Shown here piece after piece: positions 10,001 through 19,125 of a stretch of DNA of 40,675 nt. The stretch covers positions 206,872-247,546 of the forward strand of contig NW_014577097.1 of the NCBI RefSeq assembly GCF_000485595.1, given 5' to 3'. The DNA is from Priapulus caudatus (lineage: Eukaryota; Priapulida; Priapulimorpha; Priapulimorphida; Priapulidae). The notes beneath the pieces are model-generated. The model made no database searches and had not been told where the DNA came from. It worked only from the letters and a program-made list of their open reading frames with translations. How positions within the stretch are numbered: position 1 is the first letter of the stretch; each line of letters begins with the position of its first letter. A program made the translations under genes and the position numbers.

Positions 10001-13000
10001 AATTGTAACCTGGTTTTTGTTTACATGTGTAGGTTTTGAATAATAGCTACTAGAATAGAAAGTGTTACTACTTAATAGAGATGGCACACGATGCAGTGTT
10101 GTTAACTGTGTGATTACGTCAATGGCTGTTGAAGCTTCACAGTTTAACGCATGTTTCAGCGGTCCGTACGTCACTGTGGCCACGATCATCTGTGATAGAT
10201 ACGGCAGCGACGACCCGGCTGATCCTGGTGCGGCATTAATCTTACCTGACACATTCATTTTTCCTTTAATTCTGTATCATCATCTTCGAGCTGTGCATTA
10301 AAAGTGGGGGTGGGGCGTCAAATTTCATCGCTTCTTATTAATATATTGTTGACAATCCACGAGTGCTGTCCTTGTGGAGAGAAGTAGAGAGATGCCTTCC
10401 CTTGCAGTAGGGTCTATGTGTTCAGGTGCTAGGTAGTGATCGCTTGGCATGTGTCTCGTTGCAGCGGAACCACAGGATCTTCAAGGTTTCAGGGAGACCT
10501 CGCGATACTGGCGTCTCCTGGTTATTGACGGCCACGGGGGGCGCTGCCTCTGCTTTCAGGGCGTTCAGTTTTACGGCTACGATCGCGAGGTGTGGAACTT
10601 CTTCAAGGAACTGGGGCTGGAAGAGTACGCACTGATGTTCATTAACTCGGTATGTTATGAAGCAGTGCTCTGATGAGGGTAGTAGTGACCATAGCTCGAG
10701 AATACATCGTCGACTATCGCATAGGTGTCCCTCATCAATACATCGTGCCTACTGGTCACTGCTGCCTCATCAATACATGCGTTGCTTATCGTCACTGCTG
10801 GCCCATCATCAATAACATCGTGCATGGTCACTGCCTGCCTGCATTCAATACATCGTCGCTTATGGTCACTGCTGCCTGCATGCAATACATCGTTGCTTCG
10901 TCACTGCTGCCCTTCATCAATACATTCGTTGCTATGGTGCACTGCTGCCCTCATCAAATACCATCGTTGCTATGGTCACTGCTGGCCCTCATCGAAACTA
11001 CATCGGTTGCTATCGTCACTGCTGCCCTCATGCACTACATCGTTGGCTGATGGCACTGCTGCCCTCATCAATACATCGTCGCTATCTGTCACTGTCTGCC
11101 CTCATCAATACATCGTTGCTATGGTCACTGCTGCCCTGCATCAAATACATCGTTTGCTATGGTCACTGCCTGCCCTGCATTCAATACATCGTTGCTATGG
11201 TCACTGCTACCACTCATCCAATACATGCGTTGCTATGGTCACTGCTGCCCTGCATCAATACATCGTTGCTTATGGTCACTGCTGCCCTCATCACTACATC
11301 GTTGCTATGCGTCACTGTTGCCCTCATCAAATAGCTCGTTGGCTATGGTCACTGCTGCCCTCATCAATATAATCGTGCCTATGGTCACTGCTGCCTCAAT
11401 CAATACACTCGTCGCTATCGTCACTGCTGCCAGCATCATGCAATACATCGTGGTCACCTCCTCATCATCACTGTGCTTGGTCACTGCTTGCCCGCTCATC
11501 AATACATCGTTGCTATCGGTCACTGCTGCCGCTCATCATACATCGTCCTATTGGGGTCCCACTTGCCTTGCCCCTCATCATACAATCGTCTGCTATGGTC
11601 ACTTGCTGGCCTCAATCAAATACATCGTTGGCTATGGTCACTGCTGCCCTCATCAATACATCGTTGCTATGGTCATGCTGGCCCCTCATCAATACATCGT
11701 TGCTATGTCACTGCTGCCCTCATCAATACATCGTTCTTGGCCTGTGCATCAAAAGTGCTACGCCTGTTGCCCTCATCAATACACTGTTTGCTATCGCTCA
11801 CTGTTGCCGCTCATCAATACATCGTTGCTATGGGTCACTGCTGCCGTCTCATCAATACATCGTCGCTAATCGTCACTGCTGCCCTCATCAATACATCGTT
11901 GCTATCGTCACTTGCTGCCCTCATCAATACATCGTTGCTGATGGTCACTGCTGTCCTCATACATACATCGTTCGCTATGGTCAAAAAACTTTGCTGCCTT
12001 CATCAATACATCGTTGCCTATCGTTCACTCGCTGCCCTCATCAATACATCTGTTGCTACTCGTCAACTGCTGCCCTGCATGCATTACATGCGTTGCTATG
12101 GTCACTGCTGCCTCATCAAATACACTCGTTGCCATGGTCACTGCTGCGCTTGCATCAATACATCGTTGCCATGGTCACTGCTGCCTTCATTCAATACATC
12201 GTTTGCCATGGTCCTGCTGCCTTCATGAATACATCGTTGCCTATGCGTCCCTGCTGCCTTCATTCAATACATCGTTTGCNNNNNNNNNNNNNNNNNNNNN
12301 NNNNCAGATCATACTTCGTTTGCTATCGGTCACTGTTGCCCTCATCAATACATCGTTGCTATCGTCACTGTTGCCCTCATCAATACATCTTGCTATGTCA
12401 CTGCTGCCCTCATCAATACTCGTCGCGCTATCGTCAGCTCTGCCCTCATCAATACTCGTTGCTATCGCACTGCTGCCCTCCTCAATACATCGTTCTGATG
12501 TCACTGCTGGCTCCTCATCATACATCGTGTGCTATGGTCACTGCTGCCCTCATCAATACATCGTTTGCTATCGTCACCTCGCTGCCCTCATCAATACATC
12601 GTTGCTAGCTCGTCACTGCTGCCCTCATGCATACCATCGTTGGCTATGGTCACTGCTGCCCTCATCAATACCGTCGTTGCGGTCACTGCTGCCTTATCAA
12701 TACATTCGGTGCATGGCACTGCTCCTTATCATACATCGTTGCTATGGTCCTGCTGCACTCATGCAATACATCGTGGGGCTTTCGCGGCACGAAAAATACG
12801 ACACGAAAATGCGAAACGTCATGTCGTGTTTTTTCTGCAATGTCAGTTTTACGTTTCAGGGCTACAACAGGCACAGCTACCTCGCTGATATCAGACAGGA
12901 AGACATTATGAACGTGGTATGTAAGGTGCTATACACACAGATATGTTATACGTATCACTCTTGTTAATTAACATTACATGTCCATGGTGAACATATGCAA

Positions 13001-13530
13001 ATACAGTCCACTCTGATACTGCTTCTAGTTGTGTAGCTATCCAATCGCATATAGAGTATTTGCCAGCATAGCAACATATTCATATGGTTATAAGTCTTAG
13101 TTATGTCTGATCTATGTATGCTGTGTTGAAGCAGCAACCAATATGCTCTATCTTCTTCTTTTACTAGATAGAGGACAAAGATAAGGCTGCCCAGCTGCAA
13201 GCTGCTGTTCAGGACAGATGTCAGAGAGGTATGAATCTGTGATTTCATTGCTCGCTGTTAGTTTCTCCCTTTGTGTTCCTTCCCTTCCTTGTCCGTGCCT
13301 GCTTTTCCCACGCCCCCTTTTTGCCTACCTATCTCGCTTGCTGCCTCCTTGTTTTCTCGTTGCATGTATACCATTGTTATTGTCTGTCTTCCTCCTCCTG
13401 CCTTCTCACAGTTTACACCTTCCGCGTCCATTCCTAAAGACTTATTACATGCAAAACAGCACATGTATCCCTGTCGTATGTAAGTAATTTCGGCTTTCTC
13501 TCATGTTTAGAAGGAAGGCCACTGTCATAG
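4040..13530 (+). CDS. Ankyrin repeat - discoidin-like - SAM domain protein, 16 exons
   Basis: The exons are 4040-4211, 4616-4682, 5647-5722, 5966-6061, 6277-6352, 7046-7232, 8030-8096, 8382-8448, 9140-9253, 9607-9709, 9818-9874, 10160-10227, 10465-10649, 12860-12916, 13168-13228 and 13511-13530 (TAG at 13528). All introns are GT-AG and every phase matches. The sum, 1473 nt, is divisible by three and gives 490 residues. Residues ~44-250 form about six ankyrin repeats, with motifs such as TPLHIA, LLLNFGMDPN and GALHEAV. Residues ~300-421 resemble a discoidin/F5/8C fold: SSFW, VVFDFGSKYTLSGVRIYGW, then RYWRLLVIDG and VQFYG. Residues ~426-485 are SAM-like: FFKELGLEEYALMFI, GYN, EDIMNV. I see no signal peptide or membrane segment, so an intracellular scaffold is likely. 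I recognise no named orthologue. The N-terminus is uncertain. Confidence 0.85.
4763..4820. repeat. Two adjacent perfect or near-perfect palindromes in an intron
   Basis: The sequence at 4795-4820 is a perfect 26-bp palindrome centred on aatatt (ggagtctatcaa and its inverse). Immediately to its left, 4763-4793 has inverted arms gatactat / atagtatc around a short loop. Both lie in the intron between exons 4616-4682 and 5647-5722. They are probably a remnant of a foldback element. Confidence 0.75.
4898..5351. mobile_element. MITE-like element with AAGCTGGGTTTA terminal inverted repeats
   Basis: The left end is aagctgggtttacac and the right end tttaaacccagctt. The subterminal regions are rich in ATCAACTTTTTGTTGA-type motifs in both orientations. 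The element is about 454 bp and lies wholly inside an intron of the ankyrin gene. I could not identify a convincing target duplication. The open frames inside match nothing and do not fit the gene's splice phases. Confidence 0.65.
6479..6718. mobile_element. Foldback MITE family A, copy 2, with shortened left arm
   Basis: The termini gctgagagggtctatg and catagaccctatgagc match copy 1. A perfect 9-bp target duplication caaagataa is present at 6470-6478 and 6719-6727. The right arm is full length. The left arm lacks about 31 bp between its two ggaacgtaccctgg submotifs, as expected from recombination between direct subrepeats. The core retains only a few CCCTAA units. It sits in an intron of the ankyrin gene (6353-7045). 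Confidence 0.9.
6841..7008. repeat. TA and TG/CG dinucleotide runs in an intron
   Basis: Tracts of (TA)n and then (TG)n/(CG)n occupy the 3' part of the intron ending at the acceptor at 7044-7045. The alternating purine-pyrimidine character could allow Z-DNA, but nothing more can be said from sequence. Confidence 0.8.
7310..7656. mobile_element. hAT-like MITE with 8-bp flanking duplication
   Basis: The left terminus agggtgcgaaattaac and right terminus gttaatttctacccct are inverted. The flanks gcgctgtc (7302-7309) and gcgctgtt (7657-7664) match at 7 of 8 positions. An 8-bp duplication with CAGGGGTG-like ends is typical of hAT elements; the assignment is inferred. The interior repeats ggactccc and its inverse several times. 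No transposase is encoded. It lies in the intron between exons 7046-7232 and 8030-8096. Confidence 0.75.
8969..9072. mobile_element. Short foldback element in an intron
   Basis: The left arm tctggaaatctcc followed by caaaagagcaatatcagtat is matched in inverse by atactgatattgctcttttg and ggagatttccaga. The loop is an ATATAC/GTATAT run. The structure is about 104 bp and close to a perfect hairpin. No clear target duplication was found. It ends 68 bp before the exon at 9140. Confidence 0.75.
9140..10649 (+). other. Discoidin/F5/8C-like domain and start of SAM (exons 9-13)
   Basis: Exon 9140-9253 ends at NLLD and splices to 9607-9709 to give NDPSSFW followed by WVVFDFGSKYTLSGVRIYGW. Exons 9818-9874 and 10160-10227 supply TVQVQISRSGV and GPYVTVATI. 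Exon 10465-10649 supplies FRETSRYWRLLVIDG, CLCFQGVQFYG and the first SAM helix. This alternation of W/F-D-F-G, GV-IYGW, Q-S-G and R-Y-R-L-I...FYG is the usual order of strands in discoidin-like beta-sandwiches. Members of the fold bind glycans, lipids or peptides; no ligand can be read here. Extracellular versions normally carry a signal peptide and terminal cysteines, which are lacking. Confidence 0.75.
9386..9572. repeat. Interrupted (CTG)n/(GTG)n trinucleotide repeat in an intron
   Basis: Blocks of four to seven CTG units alternate with blocks of four to seven GTG units over about 190 bp, inside intron 9254-9606. The tract ends about 35 bp before the acceptor at 9605-9606. On the sense strand the transcript would contain CUG/GUG repeats. 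The open frames here (poly-Ala/Gly, poly-Leu/Val, and Gln/His on the other strand) are by-products of the repeat. Confidence 0.95.
10733..12775. repeat. Degenerate 35-bp minisatellite array, roughly 55-60 units
   Basis: The unit reads approximately ctcatcaatacatcgttgct followed by atggtcactgctgcc (35 bp), repeated head to tail across an intron of the ankyrin-discoidin-SAM gene (10650-12859). Units differ by many one-base insertions, deletions and substitutions. The period drifts and all frames break, so it is not coding. The array contains a run of N and is probably incompletely assembled. It is not a CRISPR array, because there are no unique spacers between constant repeats. Confidence 0.95.
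12280..12304. other. Assembly gap (25 N)
   Basis: A run of 25 N falls inside the minisatellite. Gaps of fixed small size commonly mark unresolved joins, so the real copy number of the array is unknown. Confidence 0.99.
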
Positions 13531-13749
13531 AGACAGACATCTCTGTTCTGTGCGGACCGAACAACTAGCTCTCTCTCTGTCTGTGGCTTCTACCATGGCG
13601 TGGGTGCAGCGGGGACTTGAGAAGGAAATTGAAGGCCTAATCTGACTTAAGTGTTTGTTTATTTTAGTGCATATTTTGTCTTGTCTACCGTTTGGTAAAT
13701 TTCGTAGTTAACTAGGTGTATCTGTGCACTGTTATATAGTTTTAGTGGC
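13531..13749 (+). other. Probable 3' UTR of the ankyrin-discoidin-SAM gene
   Basis: Sequence after the TAG at 13528-13530 has no further open frame in phase. No canonical AATAAA was found close by. ATTAAA variants appear near 14697 and 14729, so the transcript may extend through the family A MITE at 13750-14020. The end is not determined. Confidence 0.35.
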
Positions 13750-14020
13750 GCTGAGAGGGTCTATGTCCCCAGGGTACTATCGGAGGGTATCCTGGGTATG
13801 GTTCGATATATCGGAACGTACCCTGGTACTATCTAATATGCCGGACCGTACCTCGCCTACTCTACTAACGAGTCTAGGGAGTCGCCTACGCCTACTCCCT
13901 AACCCTAACCTTAACCCTAACCCTAACCATATCAGATAGTTACCAGGGTACGTTCCGATATATCGAACCGTACCCAGGGTACCCTCCGATAGTACCCTGG
14001 GGGACATAGACCCTATGAGC
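13750..14020. mobile_element. Foldback MITE family A, copy 3
   Basis: The element has the same termini as the other two copies and a perfect 9-bp target duplication tttagtggc at 13741-13749 and 14021-14029. Both arms share changes not seen in the other copies (actatcggagggta and ttcgatatatcgg), so the arms match each other better than they match other elements. The core has about five CCCTAA-type units. It lies just downstream of the ankyrin gene stop codon, possibly in its 3' UTR. Confidence 0.9.
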
Positions 14021-14029
14021 TTTAGTGGC

Positions 14030-15965
14030 TGCACATCTTATTAAAAGTCTGATAGGAATTGTGAGGAACATATGTGATGTCTTTTATGCATGTGATTAGA
14101 AGTTAAACTTTCTTGTTTGATATCTTGACTGATGTAATTACAATGAGCCGTAATTTGAATAATTAGTTTAAATACCAGTGCATACTGTAGTGTACTACCA
14201 AAGATGAAACTGATGATGGTTGACATGAATGATTGCGGATCGTTGATCGATGTGAGATAGCTCTTCTAATGTCATATAAATGCACGTCTTTGCTAGTGCC
14301 TCAGCCACATTTGTCACACGTACACTCAGGAATAGAAATTGGAATTGGAATAGGAATTGAGACATACTCAGGAAGAGGATTATTAGAGAGAATTAGAATA
14401 GGAATTGTGGCATACTCAGTATTTATATCTGAAAACTGGGTGCTTTAGGGACGAGACTGAGATATTGGAGTTTTGATGTTCAGTGCGAGGTAACTGATTA
14501 CTGTGATTTTGTATATTTGATTGTTATCATTGTTGTTTTATATGGTTGATTTTGTTGAGGCTGAAGGCTGTGTAAGATATAAACGTTATAGGATCATTCT
14601 GTTGGAGATAATTGTATGTGATTTTTGTTTGAATCATGATCAGACAAATGAGGAAAATCTAGTATTGTGATTACAGATGAATGTCATGAAATTGTTATTA
14701 AATTATGTATAATTACTTGAGAGAGTTAATTAAAATATATATTAGTATCACATTCTATAATTTTGTGTGTGTGGTGATCAGTCGTTCAGCTGCGCCTGGA
14801 GGAAGATTGCATTGTTAAATGTACTGAAGCAAAAACATGTAAATTATAATTTCCCCTAAAGTATTGTCTCTGTCCAGCTGTGAGATTGGTTTTGTGCGCA
14901 TGTGTGATGACGGCAAGGAAATCTGTAATGATCGTTGACCTCAGGTCAACCTATGATCAAAGTTATATAGAACACCGCTCAAGCAGTTGCCTACTTAGTG
15001 TTAATGACGCCATGCATCAATTAGTCGCCGAAACATTTATTTTTGGCTGTTGAAGTTTGTAGAATGCTATGCAGAATTTGCAGAGGTAGTTTCATCCTAG
15101 TTCTTACATGTTTTCGTCGATCGCCGTTAATAGATGGCGCCACAGCACATATATTATGTAGATAGCGTGACATGCTCTAGCGGTGTTTTCATATCGCAGC
15201 TGTATTTTGTCTTACTTTCCTTCCATACACGCACACAAGCACGTAAAATTACCGCACGTAGATAAGCGGAAGGGTGATACCCAGATGGAAATTAGGTTAA
15301 ATTACTATGGGGCATATGACTCATAGTTCACACGGCTAGACCGAGATATGTCTAGACTCTAGTATGACCTACGCACCCCGTTTATTCGATAAATGCAGCC
15401 GCTGAAAGAAACCAGGAAGGACATTCGATCAAATCAGATACGTTCTAAGCATTTAAGTTCAAGTTTAGGTATATAAATGTCTACGCATGTCGTAGTATTT
15501 ATGGGCTTTATCTGACCGCTGTTTCGGACATTTCGATAATTTACCGTCCTGGTCGACATTCTTCAACAACTTAAACGGTGGTAAAACAGATGATAGATGG
15601 ATGACGAGGCGCATATTAACGTAGTCGCAGCGGTCGTAAGGTACGGTTTATGTGACTCAGCGTACCTCTCTATTAGCCATGCAACCTGACACACATAAAT
15701 CCTGCTTACTTGACTGCATCCGTGCGCAGAAGAAACCGTCTAATTATATTAATGCAATTGAAACACGATTTTTACCGGCTACTATTATAACGCGAGCTTA
15801 CTAGAGCGTTTAATAATAAGACTTGTTATAGACGCGTGAGTGCTGTTGCTAATCGCTTACCCTGCTCCTATGCTCAGGTTCGAACACGCGCGTGTGCGAT
15901 CGAGCGATGCACCTTCTCGTGCATGCACGCACGCACGTATGCATGAACGCACAGTAAAGCAGGAC
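14030..15965. other. Intergenic, no confident gene
   Basis: This is AT-rich sequence with an irregular GGAATTG/GGAATAG run at 14330-14405. A possible acceptor at 14788-14789 is followed by a short open frame, and a Cys-rich frame ends with a stop at 14934-14936. The phases between them do not connect, so no gene is called. I see nothing supportable from 15,000 to 15,960. Confidence 0.4.
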
Positions 15966-16154
15966 GCGGAGGGAGAGAGAGCGCGCGAGAGAGGGAGAAA
16001 GATCGATATAGAGAGCGAGCGAGAGAAAGAGAGGACGAGAGAGATAGAGAGAGAGAGAGGGAGAGCGTCAGAGAGAGAGGGGGGAAGAGAGAATGCGAGA
16101 GAGGGGGAAGAGAGAAAGAGAGAGAGGGGGGGAGAAAGAGAGGTGTGTGCGAGA

Positions 16155-16202
<48 letters not shown>

Positions 16203-16222
16203 AAGAGAGGGAGAGAGAGACT
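15966..16222. repeat. GA-rich microsatellite
   Basis: Long (GA)n with GAGC, GGGGGA and GAAAGA interruptions. It produces Arg/Glu frames on + and Ser/Leu frames on -, both artefacts. Confidence 0.95.
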
Positions 16223-17593
16223 AATTAGCGAACGAACAAAACAATCAGCAGAAAGGCGCACGTCAGTTTCAGCTTTGTCTCCGCCATCATTAATTATGCG
16301 CTATATATGTATATGACTGTAGCGCGAGACCTGTATGTGTACTCCTCAGCATGTAAACACAGCGCCATCCTTAATTCGCAACCGCGCACTTGTTATGCAG
16401 ATCGAGCACGACGCAGCCAGGCGACCCTTGTTCGCATCCAAACAAGAAGACTAATTTTGGCCGCGCTATATACTCTTCAGACTGCCGCCTCTCACAATGG
16501 TGGGAAAAATCCGTGAGATTTCGGTCGGACCGTACACCATTGTTTCAGGTAAATCTATATATAGAAGCGCAGGTATATAGATGGAATATATACGCCAGGA
16601 CCAGTTCGACAGCTTACTTACACACGTAATGGCGTCTAATTTCTAAAGTTGTGCCGCCGCTGGCGGGGCCAGATGTGTTATTGTACGCGCGGGGTCCTAA
16701 TGGGGACAGGACAAAGACACAAAGAGAGCGCGACTGCGCTTGCGCGGTCGACATGAGACAGCAAGCGGGTGTGTCGTTGTGTGGTTAGAGATAGAGTGTG
16801 TACGCCGCTTAACCACCGGGGTAAAACTCTCACGAGATGGGATGTGTGCCTTACGATACGTCTGTGTGACACCGAACATGTATATTTGAGTCCAACATGT
16901 GTCGAAGTGCACACATGGTGTCAGTTTTATTGACCACTAAGTATTGGTTTACTATACTTACCATTGGTGATAACTTTTTTCGGTATTCCGCTGTGCGTGC
17001 GTGCGTACATCCGGGTACATGTGTGTGCGTGTGCGCGTGTGTAATTGCGCGCGCTTACGTGTGTATGTGTATAAGCGCGCATGCAATCACTGAACGATAT
17101 ATTCACTTCATTCACATCGCAAGCTTATTTTATCAGTTAAATCTCTGTGTTGAAACACAGAGTCGTATATAAGGAAGCGGCTTTTATATCCAAAATCGTT
17201 ATATATGTAAAATAAGGGAAAATATCGGCACATGAGGGGCGAAGTCGTCGACCCTCGGATCGACTATTTATCAAAAATACGACCTCCGCCGAATGTAACA
17301 TCGAATCTCACTTCATATCTGCTGTAAAGTTATCGTTTCAAGAGCATCGATGACGATAATTATGCATATAAACATTATTTGGCTGAGGTGCCGAGGCGAG
17401 CGCCCTCTGACGGCTAATCCAGTGCATGCTGGTCTAGCTTGCTATCGTCTGCGAGCGTCCGCGCGGCAGCTAGCGCACGACGGGTGACATGCTAAATCTA
17501 GCGGAGAGGAAATGGCTGTTGCCAGGCAGAAATCCGCAGCCGCCGGGAAACAGCGACGATGATGCTGCTACGCACGGCTGCTCCTGATGGTGT
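16223..17593. other. Intergenic, no gene seen
   Basis: The region holds a TG/CG-rich tract at about 16995-17080 and otherwise mixed sequence. The short open frames show no domain, and no splice sites link them. Confidence 0.45.
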
Positions 17594-17603
17594 GTGCATG
17601 CAA

Positions 17604-17674
17604 AGACGCTGCTGCTGCTGTTACTACTACTACTGCCGCCGTTACTATTGCTGCTACTGCTACTGCTGCTGCTG

Positions 17675-17718
<44 letters not shown>

Positions 17719-17935
17719 GCCGTTACTATTGCTGCTACTGCTATTGCTGCTGCTGCTGCTGCTGCTGCTGTTACTACTACTACTACCACCGTTACTATTG
17801 CTGCTACTGCTGCTGCTGGTACTGCTGCTGCTGCTGCTGGTACTGCTGCCGCTGCCGCCGTTACTATTGCCGATACTGCTATTGCTACTGCTGCAGCTGC
17901 TGTTACTACTACTACTGCTGCCGTTACTATTTCTG

Positions 17936-17970
<35 letters not shown>

Positions 17971-18064
17971 GCCGTTACTATTGCTGATATTGCTATTGCT
18001 ACTGCTGCTGCTGCTGTTACTACTACTATTGCCGCCGTTACTATTTCTGCTACTGCTGCTGCTG

Positions 18065-18095
<31 letters not shown>

Positions 18096-18236
18096 GGCTA
18101 CTACTACTACTGCTGTTACTGCTACTATTACTGCTACTATTACTGCTACTGCTACTGCTACTGCTACTGCTACTGCTACTGCTACTGCTACTGCTACTGC
18201 TACTGCTACTGCTACTGCTACTGCTACTGCTACTGT
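17604..18236. repeat. Large CTG/CTA trinucleotide repeat with higher-order structure
   Basis: About 630 bp is made of GCT, ACT, GTT, ATT and GCC triplets. A recurring block (gccgccgttactattgctgc, then a GCT run, then ttactactacta) repeats several times at roughly 100-130 bp, and the right end is a clean (GCTACT)n run. All three plus frames and one minus frame stay open because the triplets lack stops. The Ala/Thr/Leu/Val products are not taken as protein. Confidence 0.92.
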
Positions 18237-18330
18237 CTTACACTCTGACGACGCACGCACGCACGCACGCGCACACACACACGCACGCACGCACGCGCAC
18301 ACACACACACACGCGTGCGCGCGCGTACAA
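18237..18330. repeat. GCAC/CA repeat with a 35-bp block shared with the BTG 5' region
   Basis: The segment 18237-18271 starts cttacactctgacgacgcac and recurs identically at 22942-22976. The rest is (GCAC)n and (CA)n. Confidence 0.85.
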
Positions 18331-18354
18331 ACACTGAGAATAATTTCATCTTAG

Positions 18355-19125
18355 GTCTCTATCGCTGTCTTCCTCTCCACCTACACCCACTTACGATTCT
18401 GAAGTATCTCTTATTAATATTCTTAGTTCTCCTATCCTCCTGCATCCGACCCTTCCCCGCATCTCTATAACCCATTCATGCAACGCGTCGCCCTCGATCT
18501 TTGTCGTTCCCGTTCTATCCCACACGTAAACACGTATATATATATACCCCTCCATATCACCCTCGTCAGCAGACTATTTTCTTCTCTGCTGTGGTATATC
18601 CCAACCCCATCTGTCATTGCATCCTACCCTTTCTCTTCAATGCCACTCTATCTCTCCTTCCCATGCTTTGCTCTCCGTCTTAGCGTCGATATATCCACCA
18701 AATTCCCTCGATCCCTATATTTCTACCGTGGCTTCTCCTCCTCTAACCCTTCCACCAATCTCACTTTCGGTCTCTTCCTTCAACCCAATCCCTCCCCCGA
18801 TTCTTTGTCTGTTGTGGCCTCTCCTTCTTCATCCGTTCTCTCCCCCAAACGCCCCTCTCTTTCTCTCTGTTGTGGTGTTTTCACCCACGTCCGCGTCCTA
18901 ACACACACCCACACATCCCTCTCCACCTATCTCTAAATCCTACCCTCTCCTTTCTCTCTCTGTCTCTGTCTCTTCTCTGTCGTGGTCTCATAATCCACCC
19001 CACCTTCTTCCCTACAATTCCTTTATTACTTGCTGTCTCCCCGTTCACCTATCTCTTCCCACCTTCTCTTGTGGTCTCTCCCGTTCCTTCCCCTCCCCCC
19101 GACGCAGCCCTGCTCCCCGGTCTTT
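18355..19125. repeat. Pyrimidine-rich (CT/CCT) low-complexity tract
   Basis: About 770 bp of strongly C+T-biased + strand, with ctctctcc, cctttctc and cccctcc motifs. It contains Ser/Pro/Leu-rich open frames with no domain. It resembles an old, degraded CT microsatellite. Confidence 0.8.

Larger units (their letters stand above)
10465..13530 (+). other. SAM domain split over three exons, plus terminal exon
   Basis: The SAM-like region starts at VWNFFKELGLEEYALMFINS at the end of exon 10465-10649. It continues as GYNRHSYLADIRQEDIMNV in 12860-12916, then IEDKDKAAQLQAAVQDRC in 13168-13228. Both internal junctions are phase 0. The last exon adds only EGRPLS and TAG. SAM domains form homo- or hetero-oligomers, so this end may mediate self-association. 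The intron between the first two SAM exons is about 2.2 kb and is filled with a minisatellite. Confidence 0.75.

Noticed and set aside
10733-12775. Possible CRISPR-like array
   Set aside because: The repeats are contiguous with no unique spacers, degenerate, and in an animal intron.
10725-12967. Long overlapping open frames of 200-350 codons rich in SIHR/YIV/LLP motifs
   Set aside because: They run through a 35-bp minisatellite in shifting frames, cross an N gap and lie in an intron of a well-phased gene.
14790-14936. Cys-rich candidate exons (frame LRLEEDCIVKC... and a frame ending before a TGA at 14934)
   Set aside because: The available donor and acceptor phases do not connect them to each other or to the ankyrin gene, and each is short enough to occur by chance.
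17568-18354. Open frames of about 250 codons on both strands (poly-Ala/Thr, poly-Leu, poly-Ala/Val)
   Set aside because: They are by-products of a CTG/CTA trinucleotide tract that lacks stop triplets in several frames at once; no domain, start context or splice support.
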